Below are positions 34,223 through 42,985 of a stretch of DNA of 64,000 nucleotides, one piece after another. The stretch is from the NCBI GenBank assembly GCA_041397865.1, contig JAWKVT010000001.1:124001-188000 (forward strand), written 5' to 3'. The notes beneath the pieces are model-generated. The model was given only the letters and a program-made list of their open reading frames with translations, was not told where the DNA came from and ran no database searches. Position 1 is the first letter of the stretch. Each line of letters begins with the position of its first letter. A program made the translations under genes and the position numbers. This stretch comes from TMED27 sp041397865 (GTDB lineage Bacteria > Pseudomonadota > Alphaproteobacteria > Micavibrionales > Micavibrionaceae).

Positions 34223-35044
34223 TTAAGCTTCAAGAATTTTGCTTGCATGGCCATCGGCGTCAAAGCCAACGCTGACAAGCCTGCCGCCGAACCCGCAGCC
34301 GTCATCAACCGTCGCAGTGATGCAGTTTAACAGCATTCCGCGATGTTCGGGATCAAACCCGCGCACCACCTTTTCAAATGGTTTATAGGTTTCCTGAATA
34401 GATTTAAATTCATCGCTCGCCCACCAGATATGATCCCCCTGAGCGTGAAGCGGCTGGCAGGGCATCAGCCCGGCATGAACAAACAGCATAGGGTAGGGCG
34501 CTTGCTCGTCCGTATAAGCCATGCGCTTAAGCTGATTAAAGAAAACCTCATGCCCCGGGCGGGCGCGAAGCGCTTTGCGGATTGTGTTTGTCCAGCGCGT
34601 AAGGCTCATAATCCCGGATTTGCAGGCTTCAATGCCGTCATGCGGCGACAACCCGTAATCGTAAAGCGTGTTCGACAAACCGCTGCCCAGCATCCACAGC
34701 AGCACATTCGCGGGATCGGGTGCAAATTGAAGCTGTAAAAGCTTCTCCCAGATAAGCTCCTGCTGCCCGCGCAAATAAACAAAATCGGTGCAGACCATCC
34801 CCGGCATAGCCAGAACCATGCGGCGGAATGTCAGAATTTCATCAACACAGGCCACCGAATGATCGCCGTAACCCGTATAGTTTCCATGATAAACGATCCG
34901 GTCGCCGGGCCTGATATGCTCAAGGATATGATCGTGAAGACGCGTCAACTCATCCAGACAGCCGTGAATGGCCGGAACCGTCCAGACCATACGAGGCCGT
35001 CCTATTTTGGCATACAAATCGCTATGGTCCCGGTGTGCGGTCAA
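34223..35044 (-). CDS. Metallophosphatase-fold protein with degenerate active site
   Basis: 273 residues with the layout of PPP-type serine/threonine phosphatases but altered metal-binding motifs. GDxHG reads PAIHG (about residues 24-28), GDxVDRG reads GNYTGYG, and GNHE reads RGQQE. The later FVHAGLMP motif is retained, as is HIWWASDEF. Loss of both metal aspartates suggests a non-catalytic or altered enzyme; related degenerate proteins seem to occur in other alphaproteobacteria, but that is from memory. It lies upstream of rpoH on the same strand. Confidence 0.7.
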   Translation of the reverse strand: MTAHRDHSDLYAKIGRPRMVWTVPAIHGCLDELTRLHDHILEHIRPGDRIVYHGNYTGYGDHSVACVDEILTFRRMVLAMPGMVCTDFVYLRGQQELIWEKLLQLQFAPDPANVLLWMLGSGLSNTLYDYGLSPHDGIEACKSGIMSLTRWTNTIRKALRARPGHEVFFNQLKRMAYTDEQAPYPMLFVHAGLMPCQPLHAQGDHIWWASDEFKSIQETYKPFEKVVRGFDPEHRGMLLNCITATVDDGCGFGGRLVSVGFDADGHASKILEA

Positions 35045-35304
35045 TGGTTTTGCAAACTCTTAACGATAAAAAAGAGAGAAGGGCGGGAGAAGTTCCCAGA
35101 ATCAAATACACTATACAATAAAAACAGACCTATAGGAAGTGGATAGTTTTAGTGTTTTGAGATTAAACGCCCCCACCCAGCTTCGGCTGGGCTCATCATA
35201 GTCATTTGTATTAACAATAGGGGCTTTGTTGTTGGATACCACGTTTCTTGAGTTCCTTTCTGTTTTGCAGGAACTGGGTCGATCTCGATATTAGGGTTCA
35301 CAAA
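35045..35304. other. Intergenic region with hairpins, possible structured RNA
   Basis: About 260 bases between the phosphatase-like gene and the carD terminator. It contains CCCAGC-TTCG-GCTGGG (about 35176-35191) with a stable tetraloop-like hairpin, and GTTCCT/AGGAAC spaced by 11 bases around 35250-35275. A 50-codon frame starting GTG at 35301 and ending at 35149 (minus strand) crosses it but lacks a ribosome site. Nothing is firmly identifiable; a small RNA is possible. Confidence 0.3.
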
Positions 35305-35333
35305 GCAAAAAGGCCGGGTTTAGCCCCGGCCTT
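35305..35333 (-). terminator. Terminator of carD
   Basis: Minus-strand stem AAGGCCGGG / CCCGGCCTT around a short loop, followed by TTTTTGCTTTG. Located about 36 bases past the carD stop. Confidence 0.85.
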
Positions 35334-35368
35334 CCAATATTCTAATTCCCAATATTCTAATCTCCAGA

Positions 35369-35902
35369 TTAAGCGGCCTTTTTGCTTTCTTCGCTGCTCT
35401 TGGCCACACCCATAAGGTCCTCAAGGCGCTCTGTCGCTTTAACCTCTGTAATCTTCTGAACCGCGGCAACCTCACGCGCCAATCTTTCAAGCGCGGACTG
35501 GTAAATCTGACGCTCGCTGTAAGATTGCTCGGTGTCGTCGTTGCTGCGTTTAAGATCGCGTAGAACTTCCGCAATGGCCACCGGATCGCCGGAATTGATC
35601 TTTGTTTCGTATTCCTGTGCGCGGCGGCTCCACATCGTGCGGCGAACGCGGGACTTGCCTTTAAGCGTCTTCAGCGCGCTGTCCATATGGTCCGCACTGC
35701 TCAGCCTGCGAAGGCCCGAAGCTTCGGCTTTCATAACCGGAATTTTAAGACGCATACGGTCTTTCTCAAAGGAAACGGCATAAAGACTGACATCCATCCC
35801 GCCGATATTATGCGTTTCAACGCCTTCAATAACGCCAACGCCATGGGCCGGATAAACAACGGGAGTTCCTGCGGTAAAGTCAAAATTATCATTATTAGCC
35901 AT
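35369..35902 (-). CDS. carD: CarD/CdnL-type RNA polymerase-binding regulator
   Basis: 177 residues from the ATG at 35902; the frame extends further upstream with no CarD-like sequence. The N-terminal CarD_CdnL_TRCF Tudor-like domain (residues ~10-65) reads GTPVVYPAHGVGVIEGVE ... SFEKDRMRLKIPVMKAEASGLR and binds the RNA polymerase beta subunit; the helical C-terminal domain has MWSRRAQEYETKINSGDP and IYQSALERLAREVAAV. In alphaproteobacteria CarD proteins act at ribosomal and stress promoters. Single gene with its own terminator. Confidence 0.94.
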   Translation of the reverse strand: MANNDNFDFTAGTPVVYPAHGVGVIEGVETHNIGGMDVSLYAVSFEKDRMRLKIPVMKAEASGLRRLSSADHMDSALKTLKGKSRVRRTMWSRRAQEYETKINSGDPVAIAEVLRDLKRSNDDTEQSYSERQIYQSALERLAREVAAVQKITEVKATERLEDLMGVAKSSEESKKAA

Positions 35903-36094
35903 ATTCCTGTGCACCTTCTCTTGTTTTTTTGTTAGGTCCGTATAAAACGCCTCTTCTAAGCGCCAAAAAACAGCGCCGACAAAGCGTTTCCTGCTACTCA
36001 CAAAACATTTTACTGTTCGAATGTGAAGGCGCAGTATACTTAAATTTTCGTAAAAAAGCAACAAAAACTTCAAAATCCGCCAAAGCCTTAGCCT

Positions 36095-36805
36095 CTATCT
36101 GTTTTCATAAGGCTTTATCGCCGCCGTGTCCATCTGCTTTCGAAGCCTCTCATATTGTGCCAGCTTGTGCTGCGGTATAAAATTTTCATCCACAATACGG
36201 CTGATAGTTGAAAGCTTCGTCGATACGTGAAGGAGGCGGCGCGCGTTATTGTTATAGCGCCCCAGTTCCATGGCGATAAGGTCGTGCATCATCCGCTCCG
36301 ACAGCGCAGCGGTCAGACCCGAAAGCGTACACGCCCTGACGCAAACGGAATTGTCGCGGTGTGTCTGTATGCGGGCTAAATAGAATTCATTCTCTTGCCG
36401 CGAGCATATGAATTTTTTGACATTCACGTTTTTCAGATCGGAATCACGGCAAAAATGATCGGCAAACCGTTCAAAGTTCATGGTTTTAAGGTCGTAAGCA
36501 CGTCGGGAAATGTCCACCGATGTTTCGATAAGGCTGGTGACGCGGGCGCCCTCCATGATCTCTGCAAGATTGAGCGTCGCATTGTTACTGTACATCAACG
36601 CATTGATCTGGTTTGTTTTTTCAAGAATCTTGATATAAGCCAAAGGGGTTTTGGCGAGATGCTCGTCAAATTGTAAATGTACCAAAATCCTTTTTTCGTG
36701 AAGCGGAATAATGTTCAAAAGCTTGCTTTGTGCTTTATAATCAAAGCGAAATCCGCTACCCCACACTGAAAAAGAGCCCTTCGTACAAGTTTCCTCATAC
36801 TTCAT
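36095..36805 (-). CDS. Unrecognised cytoplasmic protein
   Basis: 236 residues, no signal peptide, mostly helical in the second half. LHEKRILVHLQFDEHLAKTPLAYIKILEKTNQI near the front and GARVTSLIETSVDISRRAYDLKTMNFERFADHFC in the middle are amphipathic. Base composition is lower in GC than flanking housekeeping genes, which may mean acquisition. I do not recognise it, and neighbours (carD, an S66 peptidase) give no clue. Confidence 0.55.
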   Translation of the reverse strand: MKYEETCTKGSFSVWGSGFRFDYKAQSKLLNIIPLHEKRILVHLQFDEHLAKTPLAYIKILEKTNQINALMYSNNATLNLAEIMEGARVTSLIETSVDISRRAYDLKTMNFERFADHFCRDSDLKNVNVKKFICSRQENEFYLARIQTHRDNSVCVRACTLSGLTAALSERMMHDLIAMELGRYNNNARRLLHVSTKLSTISRIVDENFIPQHKLAQYERLRKQMDTAAIKPYENR

Positions 36806-37081
36806 CCTAAACTCAGTCCCTGATGTTCATTTTGATTTTCTAATATATGCGCCTAAAAAATGTAAAAGTCAAATTTTTCTCATATCTCATTGAAAAGTAT
36901 AGAAAACATAGCGTCAGGCTTTGCGTTGGCTGCGCGGTCAAAACATGGGAAATGAGGCTGTAACCTGTATTTTCAGGGTATTTTTTACAAAAATAAGCGA
37001 AGTAATGTATTGTTTTACAATGACTTATAGTTGTCCGGCGTAAGAATCATAAGATAAAAAGCATGCTGCGCTGCGCATATT

Positions 37082-37984
37082 TTATTCAAGTTTGCCTGTG
37101 TCCAGAGACTTGCCCGCCGTGTCGAGTGTCGCCGCTACGCCCACCGGAAGCGGGAGGAGCGTGTCCCCATGCCCGAATGGCGCATGGCTCAACACAGGAA
37201 TCTCACGCTCTTCCGTCAGTTCCATAACAATCTCTTCAAGCTCAAAGCCGAAAGGATTTCCCGTATCCTTAGCCGTCAGGAACTCGCCCAGAATCAGGCC
37301 GCCGATCTGCTCAAACACGCCCATGCGCTTCATATGCGCAAACATCCTGTCGAACCGGCTAAGCTCGTCTCCTGCATCCTCAAGAAAAAGAATGGCATCG
37401 CGCAAATTCGGGCAGTCATTTGTCCCCGGCAGGTAATGAAACAGCGAAAGACACCCGCCGACCAGCCGCCCCGCCGCATGGCCGGGGCGCAAAACCTCGC
37501 ATTGATCCAGATGTATAACAGGGCGTTCTCCCGCCAGTATTTCCAAGGTATCGTCCAGTTGCTCAAACCTGTGCAAGGCCTTAAAAACCTGCGCATGATA
37601 GCCCGGAATACCGGTATGGGCGTAAATCGCGTTTAAAAGCGCTGTAACATCACTAAAACCGATCAGCGGCTTGGGGTTTTGGGCGATAAGCTCGTAATCC
37701 AGCCCGTCAAGCATATAAAGCGCACGGTTGCCGCCGCCCGCCGCCCAAATGGCATTCACATTTTCCCGCACATAAAGCTCGTGCAGCGCATCCAGCTTCT
37801 CCGCCGTGGTTCCCGCAGATTGATGCAGCCGCGCATAGGTCTGTTCGTGAACAAAAACTTCATAACCGCGTTCTTCCAGCGCGGCCTGAGATTTTTCAAT
37901 ATCCCCCGGCTCGACAAAACCCGACGGCGCCATAACGCCGATCAAATCACCTTGTTTAAGAGGAGGGGCAGGGGGGTACGCCAT
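37082..37984 (-). CDS. ldcA: LD-carboxypeptidase (S66 family)
   Basis: 300-residue peptidase that removes the terminal D-alanine from tetrapeptides during cell-wall recycling. Serine nucleophile in LIGFSDVTAL with the upstream AAGGGNRALYMLDGLD; the glutamate and histidine of the triad are in AILFLEDAGDE and VLSHAPFGHGD. Length and motif spacing are normal. Its start lies 12 bases from the stop of the DHH phosphoesterase gene upstream on the same strand. Confidence 0.92.
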   Translation of the reverse strand: MAYPPAPPLKQGDLIGVMAPSGFVEPGDIEKSQAALEERGYEVFVHEQTYARLHQSAGTTAEKLDALHELYVRENVNAIWAAGGGNRALYMLDGLDYELIAQNPKPLIGFSDVTALLNAIYAHTGIPGYHAQVFKALHRFEQLDDTLEILAGERPVIHLDQCEVLRPGHAAGRLVGGCLSLFHYLPGTNDCPNLRDAILFLEDAGDELSRFDRMFAHMKRMGVFEQIGGLILGEFLTAKDTGNPFGFELEEIVMELTEEREIPVLSHAPFGHGDTLLPLPVGVAATLDTAGKSLDTGKLE

Positions 37985-37995
37985 GCATTCGGCCT

Positions 37996-38958
37996 TTAAC
38001 CGTCAGAGGTAACTTTGTCGATAATCTCTTTAAGCGTTTCTTCGGCTTTCAGATTTTCAATCTGGCAGGTCCCCGCAGCTTTATGCCCGCCGCCGCCACG
38101 TTTGAGGCAGAGCGCACCGACATCGGTCTTGCTGGTTCGGTTGAGAATGGATTTCCCAATTGCAAAAACCGTGTTCTGCTTGTTTTTCCCCCAGAGCATA
38201 TGAATAGAGATATTGCATTGCGGGAATAGGGCATAAATCACAAACCGGTTCGCCGCCCAGATCGTTTCTTCCTTGCGCAGGTCCAGAACAACCAGATTGC
38301 GGTGAACCGCGCTGCAACGCTCAATCTGCTCACGCGCTTTAATCTGGTGTTCAAAATACAGGTCCACCCGTTCTTTAACATCGGGAAGCTGCAAAATATC
38401 TTCAATCGTTTCATGATTGCGGCAATGGTCGATCAGCTTCATCATCAACTGGTAGTTGGAAATGTTGAAATCGCGAAACCGGCCAAGCCCTGTACGCGCA
38501 TCCATTATAAAGCTCAAAAGCTCCCAGCCCTCGGGGTTGAGAATGTCTTCTTTGCTGAACTGCGCCGCGTCCGCTTTATCCACGGCTTCCATCATGTCAT
38601 CGCTGACATTGGGAAAGCTCGCTGCGCCACCGAAATAATCGTAAACCACGCGCGCTGCCGACGGCGCGTCCGGGTCTATAACATGATTTTCCGCCAGCCC
38701 GCCCAGCCGCTCCGTTTCACTGGCATGGTGGTCAAAAGCCATATAAACGCCCTCGGCATAGGGCAGGTTGGTTGTAATGTCGTCCGGCCCGACATCAATA
38801 AGCCCGTCTTGCATATCCTTGGGGTGAGCAAAGGTTACATCATCAATCAGATCAAGCTCTTTCAACAAAATACCGCAGACAAGCCCGTCCATATCGCTGC
38901 GCGTAATCAGACGGTATTTTTTCCCTTTTTCCGGCATAAGCTTTGCAGCGTTCGACAT
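37996..38958 (-). CDS. DHH-family phosphoesterase (exopolyphosphatase-like)
   Basis: 320 residues from the ATG at 38958. DHH superfamily motifs: ITRSDMDGLVCG (motif I, aspartates at 22 and 24), the DHH triplet at 76-78 in AFDHHASE, and the DHHA1-type GGGGHKAAGT near the C-terminus. Substrates in this family include oligonucleotides, cyclic dinucleotides and polyphosphate; which applies is open. An ATG six codons upstream is also possible. Co-directional with ldcA. Confidence 0.87.
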   Translation of the reverse strand: MSNAAKLMPEKGKKYRLITRSDMDGLVCGILLKELDLIDDVTFAHPKDMQDGLIDVGPDDITTNLPYAEGVYMAFDHHASETERLGGLAENHVIDPDAPSAARVVYDYFGGAASFPNVSDDMMEAVDKADAAQFSKEDILNPEGWELLSFIMDARTGLGRFRDFNISNYQLMMKLIDHCRNHETIEDILQLPDVKERVDLYFEHQIKAREQIERCSAVHRNLVVLDLRKEETIWAANRFVIYALFPQCNISIHMLWGKNKQNTVFAIGKSILNRTSKTDVGALCLKRGGGGHKAAGTCQIENLKAEETLKEIIDKVTSDG

Positions 38959-39141
38959 TGACAGAGTTCTCCCCATAAGAGCAAGCGGTTGACAATTCAG
39001 AAACCCATTACTGTATTGTACGCAGAAAAAGCTAAACAGAAAATGAAAAAAGCGCCGCCAGCGGCCTGAGCGCAGGAATAACGGGGTCTGGTACACCTCG
39101 CCCTGTCGCTTAAGCCTGAGGGCTCGCTTTAAAAAACGCCC

Positions 39142-40452
39142 CTAAGCCTTGGCCGCGTCTTTTTCTTCTTTGTCACTGCCGCCTTTTTTCTTCTTCTTTT
39201 TATCATCGGCAATCACCATAACCGGAGCCTTGTCGTTGGTAACAGTTTCTTTTTTGACGATAACCTCTTCAAGCCCCTCAACATCCGGCAGTTCAAACAT
39301 CGTATCAAGCAGCAGATTCTCAAGAATAGAGCGCAAACCCCGCGCCCCGGTTTTGCGCTCAATCGCTTTCTTCGCAATAGCTTTCAGCGCATCGGGCTTA
39401 AACGTAAGCTCAACGCCCTCAATACCGAACAGCTTCTTGTACTGTTTCACCAGCGCGTTTTTCGGCTCCGTCAGGATGGTAATCAGCGCGTCCTCATCCA
39501 GATCCTCAAGCGTCGCAATAACCGGCAGGCGTCCGACAAATTCCGGAATAAGGCCGTATTTCAACAAATCCTCCGGCTCCAGCTCTTTAAACAGCTCGCC
39601 GATATTACGCTCGTCCAGATCTTTGACATCCGCGCCAAACCCGATCGTCGTGCCGCGTCCGCGCGCGGCAATAAGCTTGTCGAGCCCGGCAAACGCCCCC
39701 CCGCAGATAAACAGGATGTTCGCCGTATCGACCTGCAAAAATTCTTGCTGCGGATGCTTGCGCCCGCCCTGCGGCGGCACCGAAGCAACCGTCCCTTCCA
39801 TCAGCTTCAGCAAAGCCTGCTGCACACCTTCACCCGATACGTCGCGGGTAATGGAAGGGTTGTCGGACTTGCGCGAGATTTTGTCAATCTCGTCAATATA
39901 CACAATCCCTTTCTGCGCCCGCTCAACATTATAGTCACTGGCTTGCAGCAATTTAAGCACAATGTTTTCTACATCCTCGCCCACATACCCGGCTTCGGTC
40001 AGGGTCGTGGCATCGGCCATGGTAAAGGGCACATCCAAAATTCGCGCCAGTGTTTGCGCCAAAAGCGTCTTACCGCAACCGGTCGGTCCGACGAGCAGGA
40101 TGTTGGACTTCGCCAGTTCAATATCGCTGCCGCTGCCCGTTCCCCCATGCTCCAGACGTTTGTAATGGTTATGAACCGCAACAGACAACACGCGCTTCGC
40201 GCCTTCCTGCCCGATCACATAATCATCCAGAACCTGCTTGATCTCGGAAGGGGCGGGAACGCCCTCACCTTCACGCACAAGCTGCGTTTTATCCTCCTCG
40301 CGGATAATATCCATGCACAGCTCAACGCACTCATTACAAATGAACACGTTCGGCCCGGCAATAAGCTTGCGAACCTCATGCTGGCTCTTGCCGCAGAAAG
40401 AGCAGTAAAGAGTATTCTTGCTGTCTGTTTTGTCTTTGTCTGATTTGCTCAT
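39142..40452 (-). CDS. clpX: ATP-dependent Clp protease ATP-binding subunit ClpX
   Basis: 436-residue AAA+ unfoldase. N-terminal zinc-binding domain with C17/C20 and C39/C42; Walker A GPTGCGKT at 122-129; Walker B region IVYIDEIDKISRK; the pore loop GYVGEDVE; and the ClpP-docking IGFGADV (IGF loop). The C-terminal tail is Lys/Asp-rich. clpP is not adjacent in this window, although clpP-clpX pairing is common. Confidence 0.97.
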   Translation of the reverse strand: MSKSDKDKTDSKNTLYCSFCGKSQHEVRKLIAGPNVFICNECVELCMDIIREEDKTQLVREGEGVPAPSEIKQVLDDYVIGQEGAKRVLSVAVHNHYKRLEHGGTGSGSDIELAKSNILLVGPTGCGKTLLAQTLARILDVPFTMADATTLTEAGYVGEDVENIVLKLLQASDYNVERAQKGIVYIDEIDKISRKSDNPSITRDVSGEGVQQALLKLMEGTVASVPPQGGRKHPQQEFLQVDTANILFICGGAFAGLDKLIAARGRGTTIGFGADVKDLDERNIGELFKELEPEDLLKYGLIPEFVGRLPVIATLEDLDEDALITILTEPKNALVKQYKKLFGIEGVELTFKPDALKAIAKKAIERKTGARGLRSILENLLLDTMFELPDVEGLEEVIVKKETVTNDKAPVMVIADDKKKKKKGGSDKEEKDAAKA

Positions 40453-40597
40453 GGAGGGAACGTTCCGATCTTTGATATTTTTACCAATCTAGCCAAGCCG
40501 CCTAGGCACACGCAAGCCCTATATAAACAAATTTAGGGTTTTCCTCGCATAAAAACCGATTGCTCTTCTTTCTTATTGTACTATATGGTGCCTCACC

Positions 40598-40999
40598 ATG
40601 ACAAAGGAAACCTTAAGCGAGTTAATTGAAAACTTCGCTCTTTTCGAAGACTGGGAGGAGCGCTACCGCTACCTCATCGATCTGGGGCGAACGCTCCCCG
40701 CCATGGATGAAGCCCTGAAAACAGATGAGAGCTTTGTGCAGGGCTGCACCTCGCGCGTATGGATGCACCCCGAGATCCGCGACGGCAGGTTCTATTTTAT
40801 CGCCGATAGTGATGCCCATATCGTACGCGGCCTTATCGCGATTCTCGACCGCGCTTATCAAGGGCAGCCCTTAAGCGATATCGGCAAAATTGATATAAAA
40901 GGCGCATTCGAAAAAATCGGCCTCGGTGAAAACCTCTCCCCCAACCGCCGTAACGGCTTCTTCGCGATGGTGGAGAGGATTAAGGGTTTTTCAGGTTAG
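40598..40999 (+). CDS. sufE: Cysteine desulfuration protein SufE
   Basis: 133 residues. SufE takes persulfide sulfur from SufS for Fe-S assembly. The acceptor cysteine is C50 in FVQGCTSRVWM, the loop typical of the family. The rest matches the SufE/NifU fold: DWEERYRYLIDLGRTLP and FEKIGLGENLSPNRRNG. Divergent from clpX; its stop overlaps the end of the convergent, broken TPR gene by four bases. The other suf genes are not in the window. Confidence 0.95.
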   Translation: MTKETLSELIENFALFEDWEERYRYLIDLGRTLPAMDEALKTDESFVQGCTSRVWMHPEIRDGRFYFIADSDAHIVRGLIAILDRAYQGQPLSDIGKIDIKGAFEKIGLGENLSPNRRNGFFAMVERIKGFSG

Positions 41000-41252
41000 T
41001 TTTTTCCAGGAAAAGGAAGGGGCGCCGCTGCCGTACCTAACTTTGACACTTTTTCTAAAATTTCTTTATGAAGCTCTGGGTCACCTTCTTCGTCATGAAT
41101 CAAAAGAAACTGTTCGTAATATTGTTTTGCCATGCCCGGTTGGTTTGTCTCTTCGCATATTTCGCCAAGGCCAAGAGGACCGTCATAATTATCGGGGTTT
41201 ATTCCCATGCCTTTTTTAAATAATTCGCTGGCGCGATCGTATCTTTTTAATG

Positions 41253-41776
41253 TCCCCATCGGGGATGGTTAAAATCCCTCGCCTTCAGGCGAAGAGAAGT
41301 TTATACCTGTCGCTATGCGACGTTATACGATAGGCAGCCACACGAAGACGGATTTAAAAGTGCACCTGATCTGGGTTCCAAAGTACCGGAAGAGGGTGAT
41401 GACAGGCGAGGTGGCGGTGCGCACCAGAGATGTTCTGCGCCAGATAGCCATGGAGCACGAGCTTGAGATTATAACCGGGAAGGTCGCGAGCGATCATGTG
41501 CACATGTTTATTGGCTATCGTCCGACGCAGAATATAAGTCAGATCGTGCAATGGCTCAAAGGCATAAGCTCGCGGATTTTACTCTCTGAGTTTGCGCATT
41601 TGCGCAAGCAGTTCTGGGGCAGACATTTCTGGGCGCGTGGGTACTGCGCTATCAGTTCCGGAAATATCACAGATGAGATGATCCAGAAATATATCGAGGA
41701 ACAAGAAGGGGAGCCGGTAGAGGACAGTCGATTTACAATCGACCCCTAACTAACCCCTCGCCTTATAGGCGAGGGT
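41253..41776 (+). mobile_element. IS200/IS605-family element
   Basis: About 525 bp with a single Y1 transposase gene and sub-terminal hairpins instead of inverted repeats. Left end: CCCC-ATC-GGGG at 41254-41264 and TCGCC-TTCA-GGCGA at 41279-41292. Right end: CCCTCGCC-TTATA-GGCGAGGG at 41755-41775. The left and right GCC/GGC hairpins resemble each other, as expected for TnpA recognition. Boundaries are approximate. It splits the TPR gene. Confidence 0.8.
41315..41749 (+). CDS. tnpA: IS200/IS605-family transposase TnpA (Y1 HUH)
   Basis: 144 residues, the size of TnpA of IS200/IS605 elements that move as single-stranded DNA. The HUH metal site is H61-V-H63 in DHVHMF, and the nucleophilic tyrosine is Y126 in IQKYIEEQ. 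HLIWVPKYRKRV and RHFWARGYCAISSGNITDE are diagnostic. No accessory TnpB is present, so this is an IS200-type stand-alone element. The gene looks intact. Confidence 0.92.
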   Translation: MRRYTIGSHTKTDLKVHLIWVPKYRKRVMTGEVAVRTRDVLRQIAMEHELEIITGKVASDHVHMFIGYRPTQNISQIVQWLKGISSRILLSEFAHLRKQFWGRHFWARGYCAISSGNITDEMIQKYIEEQEGEPVEDSRFTIDP

Positions 41777-42295
41777 TGTTCAGTTCTTTGTTTGCCCACG
41801 CGGATGCAAACAATATATCCCCATATTCGTCTATGATGTTTTCTTCTATTGCTGTATCTACAAACGAAATCAAATCTTCAGGGCGTTCCAGATAACTCAA
41901 GGCAAAAGCTTTCTGCTGGTATATCTCCCCATCTTTAATGCCTAAGGCTTCCGCATGGTTGGCCGCCTCAAGAGCGCTTTCTTCTAGTCCGATATTTCTG
42001 AGCGACCAAACAACCCAGTGATAATTATCGGCATTAGGATCAGATTTCGCATTTATAATATGCTTCTTCATGCTTTCGTTTAAGGCCTTTAGTGCATTGT
42101 CTGCGCAAGGTAAAAAATCAATCACATTTAGTAGCTTAGATATTTCGGATGTCTCTAGCTTGTCCATGTATTTTACAACATGTTCAAAGATTGCGTTTGC
42201 AGCAGCGTTATCTTCCCGCACTGTTTTCTCCAAGGGGTAAAAGTTTGGAGTAGGCTACCAAGGCGTGATCAATATGTCAACTAAAGATATGAAAA

Positions 42296-42985
42296 TTAAT
42301 TGTTTGCGGAGGGCTTTGCTTTTGCCTTCTTCTTCGGCGCTTCTTCTTCTGCCTTAACACCCGAATAATGCACGCTCTTTAAAATATCGCTAAACAGCTT
42401 ATCCGCCGCTTCGTGTGCCTGACCGATCAACTCGGCTTCCAGTGAAAAGACGGACTGCTTCCCGATCCAGAGCTGCGCGATATAGATGGTCGGCATCGTC
42501 CCAACCTTGCCCGAACCCGCGAGTCCAGCCTGCTTATACCCTTCTTCCTCGCGAAACTCGCTGTTATACTCGTCAATAACGTTGCTTTTCGTCATCGCGC
42601 GCAGCGTCGCCTCCATGACCTGCGGGCTATAATCCTTATACAAATCGGCATCAACGCGGTTGCAGATCACGCGGAAATTCACGGTCGAGGACAGCTCATA
42701 CACTTGCGTATAGCTCACCAGATCAAAACAGCGTTTCATCTCCTCATCCTCGCACCGCCGCGCGGTATAAGGCTCATCGGGAAAGGTAATTGAAAATTCG
42801 CAAGGCTCGGGCGAGTATGTCGAACCTTCCTCTTCAGCAACCGCCTCTTCAATCGGCACCTCATCTTGTGCAAAGCTTGAGACGCAAAACGTCATTGCGA
42901 TGAGGCTGAAAGCCAACGCAGCAATCCAGTATCTGGATTGCTTCGCTAGTGTTCGCAATGACAGGATATGTATCATGCGCTCCAC
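42296..42985 (-). CDS. Secreted protein with repeat-encoded signal peptide
   Basis: 229 residues from ATG 42985 (another ATG at 42976). The N-terminus RTLAKQSRYWIAALAFSLIA continues to a likely cleavage after SSFAQ. Residues 8-32 are encoded by a copy of palindromic repeat C. The mature part has an acidic stretch, cysteines (EPCEFSITF, RRCEDEE, RCFDL, FRVICNR) and a central beta-alpha domain (VDADLYKDYSPQVMEATLRAM ... GTMPTIYIAQLWIGKQSVFSLEAELIG), ending in a Lys/Ala tail. Its start overlaps the end of hisS by 13 bases. Family not recognised; secretion to the periplasm is inferred. Confidence 0.7.
   Translation of the reverse strand: MERMIHILSLRTLAKQSRYWIAALAFSLIAMTFCVSSFAQDEVPIEEAVAEEEGSTYSPEPCEFSITFPDEPYTARRCEDEEMKRCFDLVSYTQVYELSSTVNFRVICNRVDADLYKDYSPQVMEATLRAMTKSNVIDEYNSEFREEEGYKQAGLAGSGKVGTMPTIYIAQLWIGKQSVFSLEAELIGQAHEAADKLFSDILKSVHYSGVKAEEEAPKKKAKAKPSANN
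42891..42963. repeat. Palindromic repeat, family C (copy 3, inside coding sequence)
   Basis: 73 bases from GTCATTGCGATGAGG to GTTCGCAATGAC, with the inner pair GCAATCCAGTATCTGGATTGC. It lies wholly within the reading frame at 42296-42985 and encodes most of its signal peptide. Confidence 0.9.

Larger units (their letters stand above)
40996..42233 (-). pseudogene. TPR-repeat protein gene split by an IS200-like element
   Basis: Two pieces on the minus strand. The 5' piece (42233 to ~41776; the likeliest start is GTG at 42221 with GGAG six bases before) has SWRNIGLEESAL-type helices and AFALSYLERPEDLISFVDTAIEENI. The 3' piece (~41253 to 40996) has YDRASELFKKGMGINPDNYDGPLGLGEICEE and YYEQFLLIHDEEGDPELHKEILEKV, classic TPR units. 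The IS200-like element lies between. Its exact ends cannot be fixed by eye, but a junction such as AAC AAG ACA TTA keeps the frame. Low GC compared with sufE and clpX. Function unknown. Confidence 0.75.

Noticed and set aside
35149..35301. 50-codon minus-strand frame starting at GTG 35301
   Set aside because: No ribosome site, starts within the T-tract region of the carD terminator, and contains stable hairpins more like RNA structure; kept only as a note.
35903..36073. N-terminal extension of CarD
   Set aside because: No similarity to CarD; the ATG at 35902 starts directly before the Tudor-like domain.
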